NCBI RefSeq assembly: GCF_900142545.1
Contig: NZ_FRBF01000003.1
Coordinates: forward strand, 213,451 to 277,450
Origin: Fibrobacter sp. UWT2
GTDB taxonomy: Bacteria; Fibrobacterota; Fibrobacteria; Fibrobacterales; Fibrobacteraceae
Length of the DNA: 64,000 nt
Reading direction: 5' to 3'
A model generated the notes under the pieces. It saw nothing but the letters and a program-made list of their open reading frames with translations, had not been told where the DNA came from and searched no databases. Within the stretch, counting starts at the first letter, position 1. Each line of letters starts with the position of its first letter. The translations under genes and the position numbers were made by a program. Below, in pieces: positions 24,039-34,200 of this stretch.

Positions 24039-24533
24039 ATGCGCAACCTGCCGATCTATTTCTTGATTCTGGTTTTTGCGGGGCTCATGTTCGCCCTATC
24101 AAGAGTTCAGCTCTATACTCCGGTGATTACCGTAGAGCCTGAACCGACGCCGGTTTTGCCCGATGACGGTTTCCTGGGCCGTATGGAAATGCCGTCGCTG
24201 GATGATATCTATGTGCTTGACAATTCTGCCGGCCGCGACTTGGTGAAGTTCGAAAAATTCCTGAAAGGTCGCGCGGCGAGCCTTCACTTTGCTTCTGCTG
24301 CTTATTTCAAGGCGAACCGCAAGAATATTCACAAGGATTCTAACGCCTTCATGGGAATCAAGCTCACGCTGGATTCATTGGGCGCATTCTCTCCCGAAAT
24401 TCTTTTCACCAACGTGAACGACGAAAATTTTAAAGGCCTGGTACTTTCGCAGATCCAGGCCTATTGGCGTTACCCGCGCAGCGAACAGGGAAAGTTCGTG
24501 GCTTGGGTTCCCTTCGTGTGGAAGAACCACTAA
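24039..24533 (+). CDS. TonB-C-like periplasmic protein
   Basis: 164 residues with one N-terminal membrane helix ('IYFLILVFAGLMFAL') and a periplasmic part. The last 60 residues, 'GIKLTLDSLGAFSPEILF', 'NFKGLVLSQIQAYWRYP', 'AWVPFVW', follow the beta-beta-alpha-beta order of TonB C-terminal and AgmX-type domains, where the 'WRYP' marks the third strand. No proline-rich spacer of a classic TonB is present and no ExbB/ExbD are nearby. Possibly a short TonB-like envelope link. Last gene of the ftsX-recJ run. Confidence 0.65.
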   Translation: MRNLPIYFLILVFAGLMFALSRVQLYTPVITVEPEPTPVLPDDGFLGRMEMPSLDDIYVLDNSAGRDLVKFEKFLKGRAASLHFASAAYFKANRKNIHKDSNAFMGIKLTLDSLGAFSPEILFTNVNDENFKGLVLSQIQAYWRYPRSEQGKFVAWVPFVWKNH

Positions 24534-24534
24534 T

Positions 24535-24559
24535 GTCATGCCGAACTTGGTTCGGCATC
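24535..24559. repeat. Palindromic intergenic repeat (GTCAT..ATC type)
   Basis: A 9-pair stem, ATGCCGAAC (24538-24546) and GTTCGGCAT (24550-24558), around TTG. It differs from the 9756, 45456 and 58644 copies at paired positions, so pairing is kept while sequence varies. Confidence 0.8.
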
Positions 24560-24568
24560 AGCATAAAA

Positions 24569-24997
24569 TTATTTGCTCTTGAGAATCGCCAGCAATTCGG
24601 CGGTTCTTTTTTCAATCAAGATAAAGGCTTCGAACATACGGGCTTCGCGCCACTTGACCAGATACTTGGCCTTCCATTCTTCGGCCACTTCTTCGGGGTC
24701 TTCGTGGTGGGACTCGTTGCGGTACCATTCTTCCTTCTTGATTTCCTTGATCATGTCGCCCATTTCGGCGGCAGGCTGCAAGGAACCCTTGCAGAGCAGA
24801 AGGGCGCGCAGGTTGTCGAGCAGGATTTCGTCGGTGGGATTGTCGGAGTCATCACGAGCGCAATCCCAGATTTCGCCGCGGTGGCGTTCCGTCCAGCCCA
24901 TCAGGTGCTTTTCGGTTTTCTGGAGTTCACCCTTGGCGAGCTTTTCTTCGACTGCTTCGCGAGGATAGTAGATGCTGTTCGGGTAGAATTCAATCAT
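24569..24997 (-). CDS. Hypothetical helical protein
   Basis: 142 residues from the ATG at 24997 with AGGGAG 6 nt upstream; the open frame continues through the tRNA-Leu gene but that part cannot be coding. No signal peptide. Charged and mostly helical, rich in E and K, with 'MIEFYPNSIYYPREAVEEKL' at the start and a helical 'ARMFEAFILIEKRTAELLAIL' end. No family recognised. It lies directly downstream of tRNA-Leu on the same strand and could be co-transcribed with it. Confidence 0.65.
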   Translation of the reverse strand: MIEFYPNSIYYPREAVEEKLAKGELQKTEKHLMGWTERHRGEIWDCARDDSDNPTDEILLDNLRALLLCKGSLQPAAEMGDMIKEIKKEEWYRNESHHEDPEEVAEEWKAKYLVKWREARMFEAFILIEKRTAELLAILKSK

Positions 24998-25022
24998 AAT
25001 GGCTCCCTGGTTTGCCGTAAAT

Positions 25023-25104
<82 letters not shown>

Positions 25105-25187
25105 TCGGGCGTGGCCTAAATATAGTAAAAGAGTGCAAGGGAAGAATGCGCAAAAACTTGTTTCTGGCTTTTTCTAAATTAAAACCT

Positions 25188-25712
25188 ATGAAACATCTTG
25201 CTTTTATCTTCGCCTTATTTCTTGCAGCACCGCTTTTCGCCTACGATGGCGATATGGATACCTACCACGAATTTAAGGAAGATCTTTCGCTTGCTCGCGA
25301 TGGCTACGTTGCATGCCTCAATATGGCGATGGAATCCGCTAACGAAAGCACCGAAGGTTCCTTGGAAGGCTGGTTCAGCTTGCGCGATAAGGGTGGCGCC
25401 CGCTCCTGGATGCAGCTTGATTTCGAAGCCCCTACGTTCAAGTTTCTGAAGATGGAAGAAGTTCCTTACGGCTTCAAGCTGAAAGGCTCTCACGGCCCGT
25501 ACAAGATTGACGCTGAAGTCCGAGTCGTTACCCGCGATACCGACATCTTCTATGATGTTAAATACAACAAGGCGAGCAACGCCGCCGGCAAGGAAATCTT
25601 CGGCGAAGTCTTCCGCAACGACCGTGTCGTTTTCTACGACGAAAGTACGCCCTGCAAGCGCAAGGCAGTCACCTGCATCAACGAATATTCCCGCGGCACT
25701 TTAGGTAAATAA
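25188..25712 (+). CDS. Secreted protein, unknown function
   Basis: 174 residues with a signal peptide ('MKHLAFIFALFLAAPLFAY'). The mature part is mixed alpha/beta, starting 'DGDMDTYHEFKEDLSLARDGY' in part and ending with a cysteine pair region 'CKRKAVTCINEYS'. No family recognised; periplasmic or outer-membrane-associated by signal. The start codon has TAAATT 7 nt upstream and no ribosome binding site, so the message may be leaderless. A terminator follows directly. Confidence 0.75.
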   Translation: MKHLAFIFALFLAAPLFAYDGDMDTYHEFKEDLSLARDGYVACLNMAMESANESTEGSLEGWFSLRDKGGARSWMQLDFEAPTFKFLKMEEVPYGFKLKGSHGPYKIDAEVRVVTRDTDIFYDVKYNKASNAAGKEIFGEVFRNDRVVFYDESTPCKRKAVTCINEYSRGTLGK

Positions 25713-25716
25713 AAAA

Positions 25717-25745
25717 GGAACCCTTTCGGGTTCCCTTTCTATAAT
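25717..25745 (+). terminator. Rho-independent terminator
   Basis: GGAACCC (25717-25723) pairs with GGGTTCC (25728-25734) over TTTC, then a T-rich tail. It ends the secreted-protein gene. Confidence 0.8.
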
Positions 25746-25809
25746 TTTTCTCAAAGCAGCATAGCTGCGACCTCATCGCTCAAAGCGACTGTAGGTCGCG
25801 TGCTCATAC

Positions 25810-25848
25810 CTACTTGATGATGAGCATCGAGTCGTCCCAAGCCTCTCG
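25810..25848 (-). pseudogene. Remnant of a second gpmI 3' end
   Basis: On the reverse strand the bases read R-E-A-W-D-D-S-M-L-I-I-K-stop, against H-E-A-W-D-E-S-M-L-I-V-K-stop at the end of the intact gpmI 180 bp away. Upstream of these 12 codons the similarity stops. The rest of 25,746-25,975 holds only short palindromes (for example GCGACCT/AGGTCGC, GCACC/GGTGC, GTTCG/CGAAC). Confidence 0.65.
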
Positions 25849-25978
25849 TGAGACTCCGCACCTATGGTGCGGGAGAAGGGTTTTATACCCTTCGTTCGTC
25901 GAACGAAATCGTTGTTTTTAGAGATGCGCCAGCCTATGGCTGCCGCAGCTCTTAACAAGGATTTGGAGGCGTAGCAAA

Positions 25979-26006
25979 AATGGAACCTTTGCAGGTTCCA
26001 TTTTTA
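25979..26006 (-). terminator. Terminator of gpmI (works in both directions)
   Basis: ATGGAACC (25979-25986) pairs with GGTTCCAT (25994-26001) on this strand, with A-runs on the left and T-runs on the right, so it could act on either strand. A further inverted repeat, TTAATCGTT/AACGATTAA, spans the gpmI stop codon. Confidence 0.75.
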
Positions 26007-26027
26007 ATCTCGTTATATGTTAATCGT

Positions 26028-27662
26028 TTATTTAACGATTAACATAGATTCATCCCACGCCTCGTGCTTTTCGAGGCCGAGGAGGTTGGCCGTCGTAGCA
26101 GCGATGTTGGAAAGACCCCAGTCGCCTTCCTTGAGGCCGAGCTTGCCGCCCGTTACGTTATCGTAAAGAATGCACGGCACCTTGTTGAGCGTGTGGCTCG
26201 TCTTGGCCTTGAAGGAACCGTCCTTGTTGACCTTCGGCATGCCGGTCTTCTTGTCGATTTCGTACATTTCGTCGGCGTTACCGTGGTCAGCCGTGATGAT
26301 AGCAACACCACCGAGGGCGTCGATCACCGGGAGGAGTCGTGCGAGGCCGATGTCCACAGCTTCGATAGCCATCGTAGCAGCGCGGAAGGAACCAGTGTGG
26401 CCCACCATGTCACCGTTCGGGAAGTTGCAGCGGAGCGTCTGGTACTTGCCGCTCTTCAATGCTTCGATCATGGCGTCGGTGATTTCGGCAGCCTTCATCC
26501 ACGGGCGCTGTTCGAACGGAACAACGTCAGATTCAATTTCGAGGTAGGTTTCGCCGTCGAACTTGCTGGAACGGTTACCATTCCAGAAGTAAGTCACGTG
26601 GCCGTACTTCTGCGTTTCGGAGCAAGCGAACTGCTTGACGCCCGTTTCAGCGAGCCATTCGCCGCTAGTTTCCTTGATGGCCGGAGGCGGAACGAGGAAG
26701 CGGTTCGGGAGCTTGAGGTCGCCGTCGTACTGGAGCATGCCAGCGTAGCAGACGTGCGGGAAGCGCTTGCGGTCAAATTCGCTGAAGGATTCTTCTTCGA
26801 AGGCGCGGGTGATTTCGATGGCGCGGTCGCCACGGAAGTTGAAGAACACCACGGAGTCGCCGTCGTTGATGGTGCCGACCGGCTGGCCGTCCTTGGCAAT
26901 CACGAACGGCGGGAGATCCTGGTCGATAGCCTTGGTTTCGCCACGGAGAGTTTCGATAGCCTGGGTGGCGTTGTCGAAGTAGCGGCCTTCGCCGAGCACG
27001 TGGGTCTTCCAGCCGAGTTCCACCATCTTCCAGTTTGCGTTGTAACGGTCCATGGTGATCTGCATACGGCCACCGCCGCTAGCAATGCAAACGTCGAATT
27101 CCGGGCTGCGGAGTTCGTCGAGGAACTTTTCGAACGGGCCAACGTAATCGAGTGCGGATGTTTCCGGCACGTCACGACCGTCGAGGAGGATGTGCACGCG
27201 GACCTTCTTGAGGCCTTCCTTCTTGGCCTGGGCAACCATGGCTTTCAGGTGAGAAATGTTGGAGTGAACGTTACCGTCGCTGAAGAGACCGATGAAGTGG
27301 AGGACGGTGTTCTTTTCGCGGGCGTTGCCGGCGATTTCCTTCCAAGCGTCGCGGCCGAAGATGTCGCCGGAGACGATGGCGTCCTGCACGAGGGCTGCAC
27401 CCTGATTGTACACCTGGCCAGCACCGATAGCATTGTGGCCCACTTCGGAGTTACCCATGTCTTCGTTGGTCGGCATACCCACGGCGCGGCCGTGAGCCTT
27501 CAGGAGCACGTTCGGGTACATCTTGAAGAGGTTGTCGAGAGTCGGGGTGCGGGCGGCCTTGATGGCGTTGCCTTCGACCTTATCGGTGATACCAAAACCA
27601 TCCATCACGATGGTTACGACCGGTCCCTTGATGCCGGGGAAGTTGGAAAGTTTCTTGAGCAT
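26028..27662 (-). CDS. gpmI: 2,3-bisphosphoglycerate-independent phosphoglycerate mutase
   Basis: 544 residues, slightly longer than the usual 510-520. Metal site D21 in 'VTIVMDGFGI', phosphoserine S72 in 'MGNSEVGHNAIGAG', 'LLDGRDVPETSA', 'GRYFDNA..' in the phosphotransferase cap and 'ITADHGNADEM' near the end. It interconverts 3- and 2-phosphoglycerate in glycolysis using two metal ions (Mn in most bacteria). It stands alone between terminators. An 18-nt perfect palindrome 59 nt upstream of the start (27721-27738) may be a control site. The sequence has strong codon bias, as expected for a highly expressed gene. Confidence 0.97.
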   Translation of the reverse strand: MLKKLSNFPGIKGPVVTIVMDGFGITDKVEGNAIKAARTPTLDNLFKMYPNVLLKAHGRAVGMPTNEDMGNSEVGHNAIGAGQVYNQGAALVQDAIVSGDIFGRDAWKEIAGNAREKNTVLHFIGLFSDGNVHSNISHLKAMVAQAKKEGLKKVRVHILLDGRDVPETSALDYVGPFEKFLDELRSPEFDVCIASGGGRMQITMDRYNANWKMVELGWKTHVLGEGRYFDNATQAIETLRGETKAIDQDLPPFVIAKDGQPVGTINDGDSVVFFNFRGDRAIEITRAFEEESFSEFDRKRFPHVCYAGMLQYDGDLKLPNRFLVPPPAIKETSGEWLAETGVKQFACSETQKYGHVTYFWNGNRSSKFDGETYLEIESDVVPFEQRPWMKAAEITDAMIEALKSGKYQTLRCNFPNGDMVGHTGSFRAATMAIEAVDIGLARLLPVIDALGGVAIITADHGNADEMYEIDKKTGMPKVNKDGSFKAKTSHTLNKVPCILYDNVTGGKLGLKEGDWGLSNIAATTANLLGLEKHEAWDESMLIVK

Positions 27663-27720
27663 GTTTTACTCCATGTTTGAATTTACGCGGGTAAATTTAG
27701 TAAAAGGCGAGCGCAGCGAC

Positions 27721-27738
27721 AAAACAACTAGTTGTTTT
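27721..27738. promoter_or_regulatory. Perfect 18-nt palindrome upstream of gpmI
   Basis: AAAACAACTAGTTGTTTT is its own reverse complement and lies between the gpmI start and the terminator of the neighbouring lipoprotein gene. It could be an operator or a transcript-end hairpin; no regulator is known. A second inverted repeat, GCGCTCC/GGAGCGC, follows at 27762. Confidence 0.45.
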
Positions 27739-27789
27739 GGCATTGCCGAGCCGTACTAAATGCGCTCCGAAGGAGCGCCAAGATAGAAA

Positions 27790-27815
27790 AAAGGCTCCCC
27801 TTGGGGGAGCCTTTA
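27790..27815 (-). terminator. Rho-independent terminator of the lipoprotein gene
   Basis: AAAGGCTCCCC and GGGGAGCCTTT form an 11-pair stem with a short loop; reading on the reverse strand it ends in six T. It lies about 20 nt past the stop at 27,835. Confidence 0.85.
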
Positions 27816-27834
27816 AACTTGGTTTTGAACCAGA

Positions 27835-28893
27835 TTACTGGACTCTGTAAAGTCTCACAGTGAGGTTGTAGTCGCCGTTGTTTCCTTCGACAGCATCAAC
27901 GATGGCGAATGCATAGAAGCCCACGCCAGTGTCAGTGTTGTAGCCCGGAGCCAGAGCGACGTAAATCTGGTTGGAGTTTTCGATCATGGTGGCAAGGGAG
28001 TTGCCCGTACCGGTGCTCTTGAACTTGAAGTCGCTCACGTAGGCAGCGGCAGGAACGCGGTCAGCGTTCAGGTCTTCCGGCCACATATCCACTTCGTAGT
28101 CGTCGGTGTACGGCGGAAGGTCGCCGTTGTTGATCGGAGCGAGAGAAACGGTTGTGCTGGTGGCGGTGAGTTCCGCATTGCCGTTAACCTTAGCCTTGGC
28201 GAAGACGATGTCGCCAGCAGTGCCTGCAGTGCAGGCGGCGAGGTTCAGGGCCGGAGCGAGGTTCGTAGACAGGTCAACTTCGCAATAAGTCATCACGACT
28301 TCCTGCTTGACCGGTTCCGGTTCCGGCTCCGGTTCGTCAGACTTGCAGAAGTACGGATCGCGAGTGAACGGGATCAGCACGGTGCTTTCGAATTCCTTGT
28401 CGCCATTCTTTGCCTTGACGGTGACCATAAGGTTGTAGGTACCGCAAGCGGTAAAGCCTGCGTCCTTCATGTCGATGGACACGTCAGCAGAGGTCTTGGA
28501 GTTCAGGTTGATACCGGTGGTGGGGAAGATGTTCATGTTCGAATTGACGGTTACGCCAACAAGAGCATTTGCTGCATCAAGCACCTTGTAATCAATACCG
28601 GTGAATGCGATAAGGTCGTTATTTTCGTTTGTGGAGTCGACGGTAATGTCAAGACCGAAACGGCCGTGGAAACGCATAATGTCAGCAGATTCCGAAGCGT
28701 TGGTCAAAAGGCCTTCGCCGACAAGTTCGCTACTCAAGGTGATGTTGGCGTCCTGCTGGGTCGGAATGACAACCGGATCACCCGGCTTTTCCTGTCCGGG
28801 TTCGGTAGAAGACTTGCTATCGCTTCCGCATGCAATGAGTCCGAATGCGCCAAGGGCGAAAACGGAACCCACGAAAAGTTTCTTAAAATTCAT
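27835..28893 (-). CDS. Putative surface lipoprotein
   Basis: 352 residues. Lipoprotein signal 'MNFKKLFVGSVFALGAFGLI' followed by 'AC' with the cysteine at 22. Then a Ser/Pro-rich linker and two beta-rich halves separated by a short 'EPEPEPEPV' repeat (about 190-198). Cysteines occur in pairs in both halves ('FTACGTYNL', 'PYFCKS', 'TYCEVDL', 'NLAACTAG'), which suggests disulphides outside the cell. No family recognised. GAGGAAAG precedes the ATG. A single-gene unit ended by its own terminator. Confidence 0.75.
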   Translation of the reverse strand: MNFKKLFVGSVFALGAFGLIACGSDSKSSTEPGQEKPGDPVVIPTQQDANITLSSELVGEGLLTNASESADIMRFHGRFGLDITVDSTNENNDLIAFTGIDYKVLDAANALVGVTVNSNMNIFPTTGINLNSKTSADVSIDMKDAGFTACGTYNLMVTVKAKNGDKEFESTVLIPFTRDPYFCKSDEPEPEPEPVKQEVVMTYCEVDLSTNLAPALNLAACTAGTAGDIVFAKAKVNGNAELTATSTTVSLAPINNGDLPPYTDDYEVDMWPEDLNADRVPAAAYVSDFKFKSTGTGNSLATMIENSNQIYVALAPGYNTDTGVGFYAFAIVDAVEGNNGDYNLTVRLYRVQ

Positions 28894-29036
28894 GATCTTT
28901 CCTCATAAAAAGTTTTTCTGCCCTTGAAAATAAACAAAAAAGGCCGAAAATGCAAACAAAAAAGTGTAAATTTTGGCTAAAATGGGGCAAAAAACACGCT
29001 TTTTTGCGTAAAAAAGCGGATTTTCGTGATATTAAT

Positions 29037-31262
29037 CTATTTCATGCTGCGAATGATGTCGCGAAGTCTGGCCGCTTCCTCGAAATCGAGGCGTGCGGCA
29101 GCCTCTTTCATCTGTTTTTCCAGGTCTTCCAGCTTGGATTGTGGGTCTGGATTCTTCGACTTCGCACGATGCGGAGCCTGCCCTGAGCTTGTCGAAGGAC
29201 TCAGAATGACACTGTTGTCTCGTTTCGAGCCTCGTGTACCCTTCTTCTTCGTCTTGCTGCTCGGCTGCAGCGGTTCCATCGGGCGAATTCCGTTGCTGTC
29301 ATCTTCGTAGTCGTCGTCGACAGAATCGTCGCCGATATCGCCTAACGGGTCGTTGATTCTCAGGTCGTCTTCCAACTTGCGGGTCACGGATTTTGGCGTG
29401 ATGCCATGTTCTTTGTTGAACTCTTCCTGAACGGCTCTGCGGCGGGCGGTTTCGGTGATGGCCTTGTCGAGGCTGTCGGTCATGTTGTCGGCAAAAAGCA
29501 GTACGGTGCCGTTCACGTTACGGCTTGCGCGGCCCATCGTCTGGATGAGGCTGCGGTAGTTGCGCAGGAATCCTTCCTTGTCGGCATCGAGAATGGCTAC
29601 CATGCTCACTTCGGGCAGGTCGAGGCCTTCACGTAGCAGGTTGATGCCGACGAGTACGTCGAATTCGCCGGTGCGGAGCCCGCGAATCAGTTCGTGGCGT
29701 TCGAGCGTCTTGATGTCACTGTGCAAGTAACGTGCACGGATGCCTGCTTCTACAAAGAAGTCGGTGAGGTCCTGCGCCATCTTCTTGGTGAGTGTCGTGA
29801 CCAACACACGGTCGCCCTTCTTGACCACTTCTTCGATGCGGTACAGCAACACGTCCATCTGGCCCTTGATGGGGAACATCTCGATTTTCGGATCCAAAAG
29901 GCCGGTTGGCCTGTTAATTTGTTCGGTAACAACGCCGCCCGTTTTGGTCAGTTCGTAATCGCCGGGGGTGGCGCTCACGAAAAGCACTTGCTTCGGGTAC
30001 ATGTACTCGAATTCGGCAAAGTTCATCGGGCGGTTGTCGAGCGCGCAGGGCAGGCGGAACCCGTACTGCACCAGCGTGGTCTTGCGGCTTTTATCGCCTT
30101 CGGCCATGCCGCCTACCTGCGGAATGCTCACGTGGGATTCGTCGATCATCAAAAGCCAGTCATCGCCAAAGTAGTCGATGAGCGTAAAGGGGCGCGTACC
30201 CGGAGCGCGGTTTTCGATAATGCGCGAGTAGTTTTCAATGCCGCTGCATTGGCCCGTCTCGCGGATCATTTCCATGTCGTAGCGGGTGCGGCTGCTGAGT
30301 CGGGCCGATTCCAGAACCTTGCCTTCTTTGTCGAGTTCGGCGAGGCGTTCGGTGAGTTCCACTTGCATGCGCTGCAAAATGCCTGCGCGGCCTTCTTCCT
30401 TCGTCACAAAGTGCTTGGCCGGGGCAACTGTCATCTCGTCCAGTTCCTGAGTGACTTCGCCGGTGACAATGTTGAAGCGGCAGAGTCTGTCGACTTCGTC
30501 ACCGAAAAGTTCAATGCGCAGCCCTTCTTCGTCGTAGCTGGGCTGGATTTCAATCACGTCGCCGTGGACGCGGAAAGTACCACGTTCCAAGCTGAAGTCG
30601 TTGCGGGTGTACTGAATGCGCACCAGATCGTGCAGAATCTTGTCGCGGTCGTAAACGTCGCCCTTCTTGATTCGCACCATCAAGTCAAAATATTCACTCG
30701 GGCTTCCCAAACCGTAGATGCAGCTGACAGAGGCAACGATGATGACGTCGCGGCGGGTCAGCAAATTCGCGGTGGCACGCAAGCGGAGCTTATCGATTTC
30801 ATCGTTGATGCTAGCGTCTTTTTCGATGAATGTATCCGTGTGCGGAATGTACGCTTCGGGCTGGAAATAGTCGTAATAGCTGACGAAATATTCCACCGCA
30901 TTGTGCGGGAAGAAAGCCTTGAATTCTTGGTAGAGCTGCGCCGCCAGCGTCTTGTTGTGCGTCAAGATTAGCGTGGGCTTACCCACGTTCTTGATGACGT
31001 TTGCCATCGTAAAAGTTTTGCCCGAACCGGTCACACCCAGGAGTGTTTGGAACTGGTCGCCGCTCTTGAATCCGTTCGTGATTTCTTCGATGGCTTTGGG
31101 CTGGTCGCCTGCAGCTCCGTAAGGGCTTTCCAGAATGAACTCCGCACGCGTCGGCGATTGGAATTGCTTGAGTTTTCCGGGCAGGCTCTGCTCGGGCGGT
31201 AGCGGTTTCGCTATCGGTTTCGCATACGGGTCCGGTGTAATGGTTTTGCGAGCGCGAGCCAT
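29037..31262 (-). CDS. uvrB: Excinuclease ABC subunit B, with repeat-encoded insert
   Basis: 741 residues (usual about 660-680). Motifs: Walker A '[13 protein letters not shown]', the beta-hairpin '[12 protein letters not shown]', '[13 protein letters not shown]', helicase motif VI '[12 protein letters not shown]' and the C-terminal UVR motif '[20 protein letters not shown]' that contacts UvrC. The extra length is in the linker between helicase and UVR motif: an acidic run ('[13 protein letters not shown]'), a Lys-rich run, and about 20 residues reading '[15 protein letters not shown]' encoded by a palindromic repeat at 29150-29210. UvrB verifies DNA damage and loads UvrC for nucleotide excision repair. 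The insert is in a disordered linker, so function is likely kept. Confidence 0.96.
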   Translation of the reverse strand: MARARKTITPDPYAKPIAKPLPPEQSLPGKLKQFQSPTRAEFILESPYGAAGDQPKAIEEITNGFKSGDQFQTLLGVTGSGKTFTMANVIKNVGKPTLILTHNKTLAAQLYQEFKAFFPHNAVEYFVSYYDYFQPEAYIPHTDTFIEKDASINDEIDKLRLRATANLLTRRDVIIVASVSCIYGLGSPSEYFDLMVRIKKGDVYDRDKILHDLVRIQYTRNDFSLERGTFRVHGDVIEIQPSYDEEGLRIELFGDEVDRLCRFNIVTGEVTQELDEMTVAPAKHFVTKEEGRAGILQRMQVELTERLAELDKEGKVLESARLSSRTRYDMEMIRETGQCSGIENYSRIIENRAPGTRPFTLIDYFGDDWLLMIDESHVSIPQVGGMAEGDKSRKTTLVQYGFRLPCALDNRPMNFAEFEYMYPKQVLFVSATPGDYELTKTGGVVTEQINRPTGLLDPKIEMFPIKGQMDVLLYRIEEVVKKGDRVLVTTLTKKMAQDLTDFFVEAGIRARYLHSDIKTLERHELIRGLRTGEFDVLVGINLLREGLDLPEVSMVAILDADKEGFLRNYRSLIQTMGRASRNVNGTVLLFADNMTDSLDKAITETARRRAVQEEFNKEHGITPKSVTRKLEDDLRINDPLGDIGDDSVDDDYEDDSNGIRPMEPLQPSSKTKKKGTRGSKRDNSVILSPSTSSGQAPHRAKSKNPDPQSKLEDLEKQMKEAAARLDFEEAARLRDIIRSMK
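29150..29210. repeat. Palindromic repeat inside uvrB
   Basis: Bounded by GATTCTTCGAC and TCAGAATGAC, the ends of the widespread 'GTCATTCTGAG..GAAGAATC' intergenic repeat, with CCTGAGCTTGTCGAAGGACTCAG-like inner arms. It is translated in frame within the uvrB linker. Confidence 0.75.
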
Positions 31263-31284
31263 AATTTGCCCTAGCTTCTAATCG

Positions 31285-34200
31285 TTATTCTGCTTCGATA
31301 GGCACGAAAGCGCTCTTGCTATCAAAGCCTTCAGGCAAATCCCAGTCGTCGTCCTTGGGCATGGCGGCAGCCTTCGGCTGGGCCGGTTGTGCAGACTGTG
31401 CGGGTACGGCCACGGCGGCAGGCTCCGAGGTAGAGCCTTCGGCAGGAGCACTCGGGGCGGCGCCGGCTACATTGGCAGAATCTGCGGGCGCGGCAGGTGC
31501 GGCGGCCGGCATGGGCAAGCTAATCATGATTCCGTGGGCGGCGATGTCTTCGGCGGCCGCGGCGTGTACCTGCGGCGGCGTGAATCCCGGAACTTCAATC
31601 CACGGGAGCGGGCGGCCTTGTTCGGCGCTACCGCCTGCGATAATGCTACCGGTCATCGGGTCAACGGTCAGCTGGCCGCGTTCGTTGGGAAGTACCAGCG
31701 GAACTTCGCCCGCGGCAAGCATCGAAATGTCGAGGAAGTCAATCTTTTCTGGCAGTCCCAAAATATCGATTTCTTTCTTCGCAAAGTCAGCCCACTGCGG
31801 AAGGCCGCCGCTTGCGCCAGCAATACGCGTGCGGCCCGATTTCAGCGGCTTGTTGTCGTCAAAGCCCACGTAGCTACCGATAGCAATCACGGAATCAGTA
31901 GAAATGCCGTTCTTCTCGTTCACGTAAGTCGGGAGCGCGCCGAGGAATGCCACGTTGCGGTAATCGTTGGTGGTTCCGGTCTTACCGAGGGCGGGGTAGC
32001 GCAGCGTAATGGCTTTATCCGGCGAGGTCACCGTAATGTGCGTGTACTGGCTGCGTGCTGTACCGTTGATGAACACGGAGTGCAACATCACGGCCATCTG
32101 CGAGGTAATCGTGTCGCCAAGAACCACCTTGCTTTCGCTCTTGTTTCTAAAGATCACCTTGCCGTCGCGGTTCTTGATTTCCTTGATGAAGCAAGGATCG
32201 GTCCAGTCCCCATCGAGGCACTTGAATACCTTGCCAGTTAAAAGCGTCTGGTAGGCTGTCGAAATTTCAGCCAGCGTAATGTCGTTCACGCCGAGCGGCA
32301 TACTGAATACTTTCTGCAGCTTCTGGTGAATACCGATTTCTTTGGCAAAGCGTGCGTATTCGGCAAAGGACAAGGAACGTCTGTAATCGGGCCAGTAGCG
32401 CAGGTGTTCTGCATCCAGGTAATCGACTTCGCTATCCACCGGTTCGATCATGGTAGAAAGTCGCTTCATGTCGGCAAGCGTAAAGTTGTTGTACAGCACC
32501 ACCGATTCGATAGGCGGAAGATCAACGGTCGGGTCGAGTTCCTGAGCCTGGCGTTCGCGCAAGATTTCGGAATAGCGCTTGTAGTTGTGCTTAATGAATC
32601 CGAGAGTCTTCGCATCTTTCTTGGACTGCTTCACGGCGATATCGTTAAAGGTTCCGTAGCGCAGGTTCAGCACGTCACGGGCTTTGTCGTCTTTACCTTC
32701 GAGCCTGTAGCGTTCGGCAAGGGCGTCGCGGGCCTTGGTGAATTCGATTTCGCGCTTGGTGTCTTCTTTCAGAATCAGACCGTACTTGTCGCGCAAGCGT
32801 TCAAAGAACTTCTTGGTGTCTTCGTCTTCGTGGCGAGCCATGTCGTTCACGGTGGCGATGTCGTTGAATTCTTCGAGCGACAGCTTGTCGAGCAAGTGTT
32901 CCAGAAGCCAGATACTTGCAATGTTTTCAGAACGCGTGGCAGACCAGGCGATGCTTACGACGTCACCCTTGTTCTTGTGGTCCGGGCGCGGGAAATAGAA
33001 CTGGTTGGTGAACTGGAAAACGTTGAAGTCGTTTTCAAGCATGTCCAGGTAATTCCAATGGTACTTGAGGGCGAGCGCGTAAAGAATCGGCTTCCAGCTA
33101 GAACCCAGCTGTCGCACGGCCTTAAAGCTACGGTCGAATCCGGTGTTGTGGAAACCGCCCTGGCTTGCGATTACGTTGCCGTTCTGGATAGCGAACAGGG
33201 CGCCTTGCAGTACAGGTTCCGTTTCAATCTGGCAAGGGGCAAAGCCGTCTACAAGCTTATCGTCCATGATGCTCACCAAGAGGATTGCTCCCTTCTTGAG
33301 CTGCGGGGCCAAAATCTTGTTCACGTCGCCGCCGGCCTTTTTCGCGAAGTCCTTCACGGCGGCTTCAGAGACCAAGCCCTTGAGTTGGCCGAAGCTGAGC
33401 GTCAGAGCCTTAAGTCCGCCCTGGTCGTCGACCATGATGCTGTCTACAGTGCCGTATAGGTAGTCTCCCTTGCGCGCCGTCTGGGCGCGGTTAGCGAACT
33501 GTGCCTTCGGAAGAACAAAACCACCGAGCTGCATCTGGAGTCCGCTGATGTTTGCCTGCAAAGCGGTCTTTGCGGCGTTCTGGCTGCGGGCATCTACGGT
33601 CGTCGTAATCGAAAGCTGAGCCTTGCGCCAGTCTTCGATGCCTTCGGCTTCAAACTTTTTCTGGAAGAATTCGCCATCCAGCTTTTCTTCGATGCGGTCC
33701 AGCATGGTGCTCACGCTAAAGCGGAAGTTACCGTGGTTGAATTCCAGCGGCTTGGCGAGCGCTTCGCTCATATCTTCTTCGGAGATGTAGTTTTCTTCGA
33801 CCATGCGGCCGAGTACATATTCCAAACGTTCCTTACCGCGGGCCAAGGCCTTCTCGCGGCGTTCGGCGCTGCGCTGAATGAACGGGTCGTAGTTGAACGG
33901 GCCCTTCACCGAACCTGCAATAAAGGCGCATTCGGCAAGCGTCAGGTCCTTGAGTTCCTTGTTAAAGAAGTACTGGGCGGCAATGGCCACGCCCTTTCCG
34001 GTACCCGAAACGTGGAACTGGTTCAGGTAGAATTCCAGGATGTCTTCTTTGCTAAAGTGCTTTTCCATGCGGAGCGCGTTAATGAGCTCCTTGCCCTTTT
34101 CCTTGATGCTTCGTTCTTCGCGGCCAAAAATGTTCTTGACGGTCTGCTGGGTCAGCGTAGAACCGCCCTGGCGCATGTGCCCGCTCTTGATGTTCGAAAT

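Noticed and set aside
26064..27680. 538-codon forward frame opposite gpmI
   Set aside because: Mirror of a strongly biased gene; Val/Glu/Ala-rich low-complexity translation with no family likeness.
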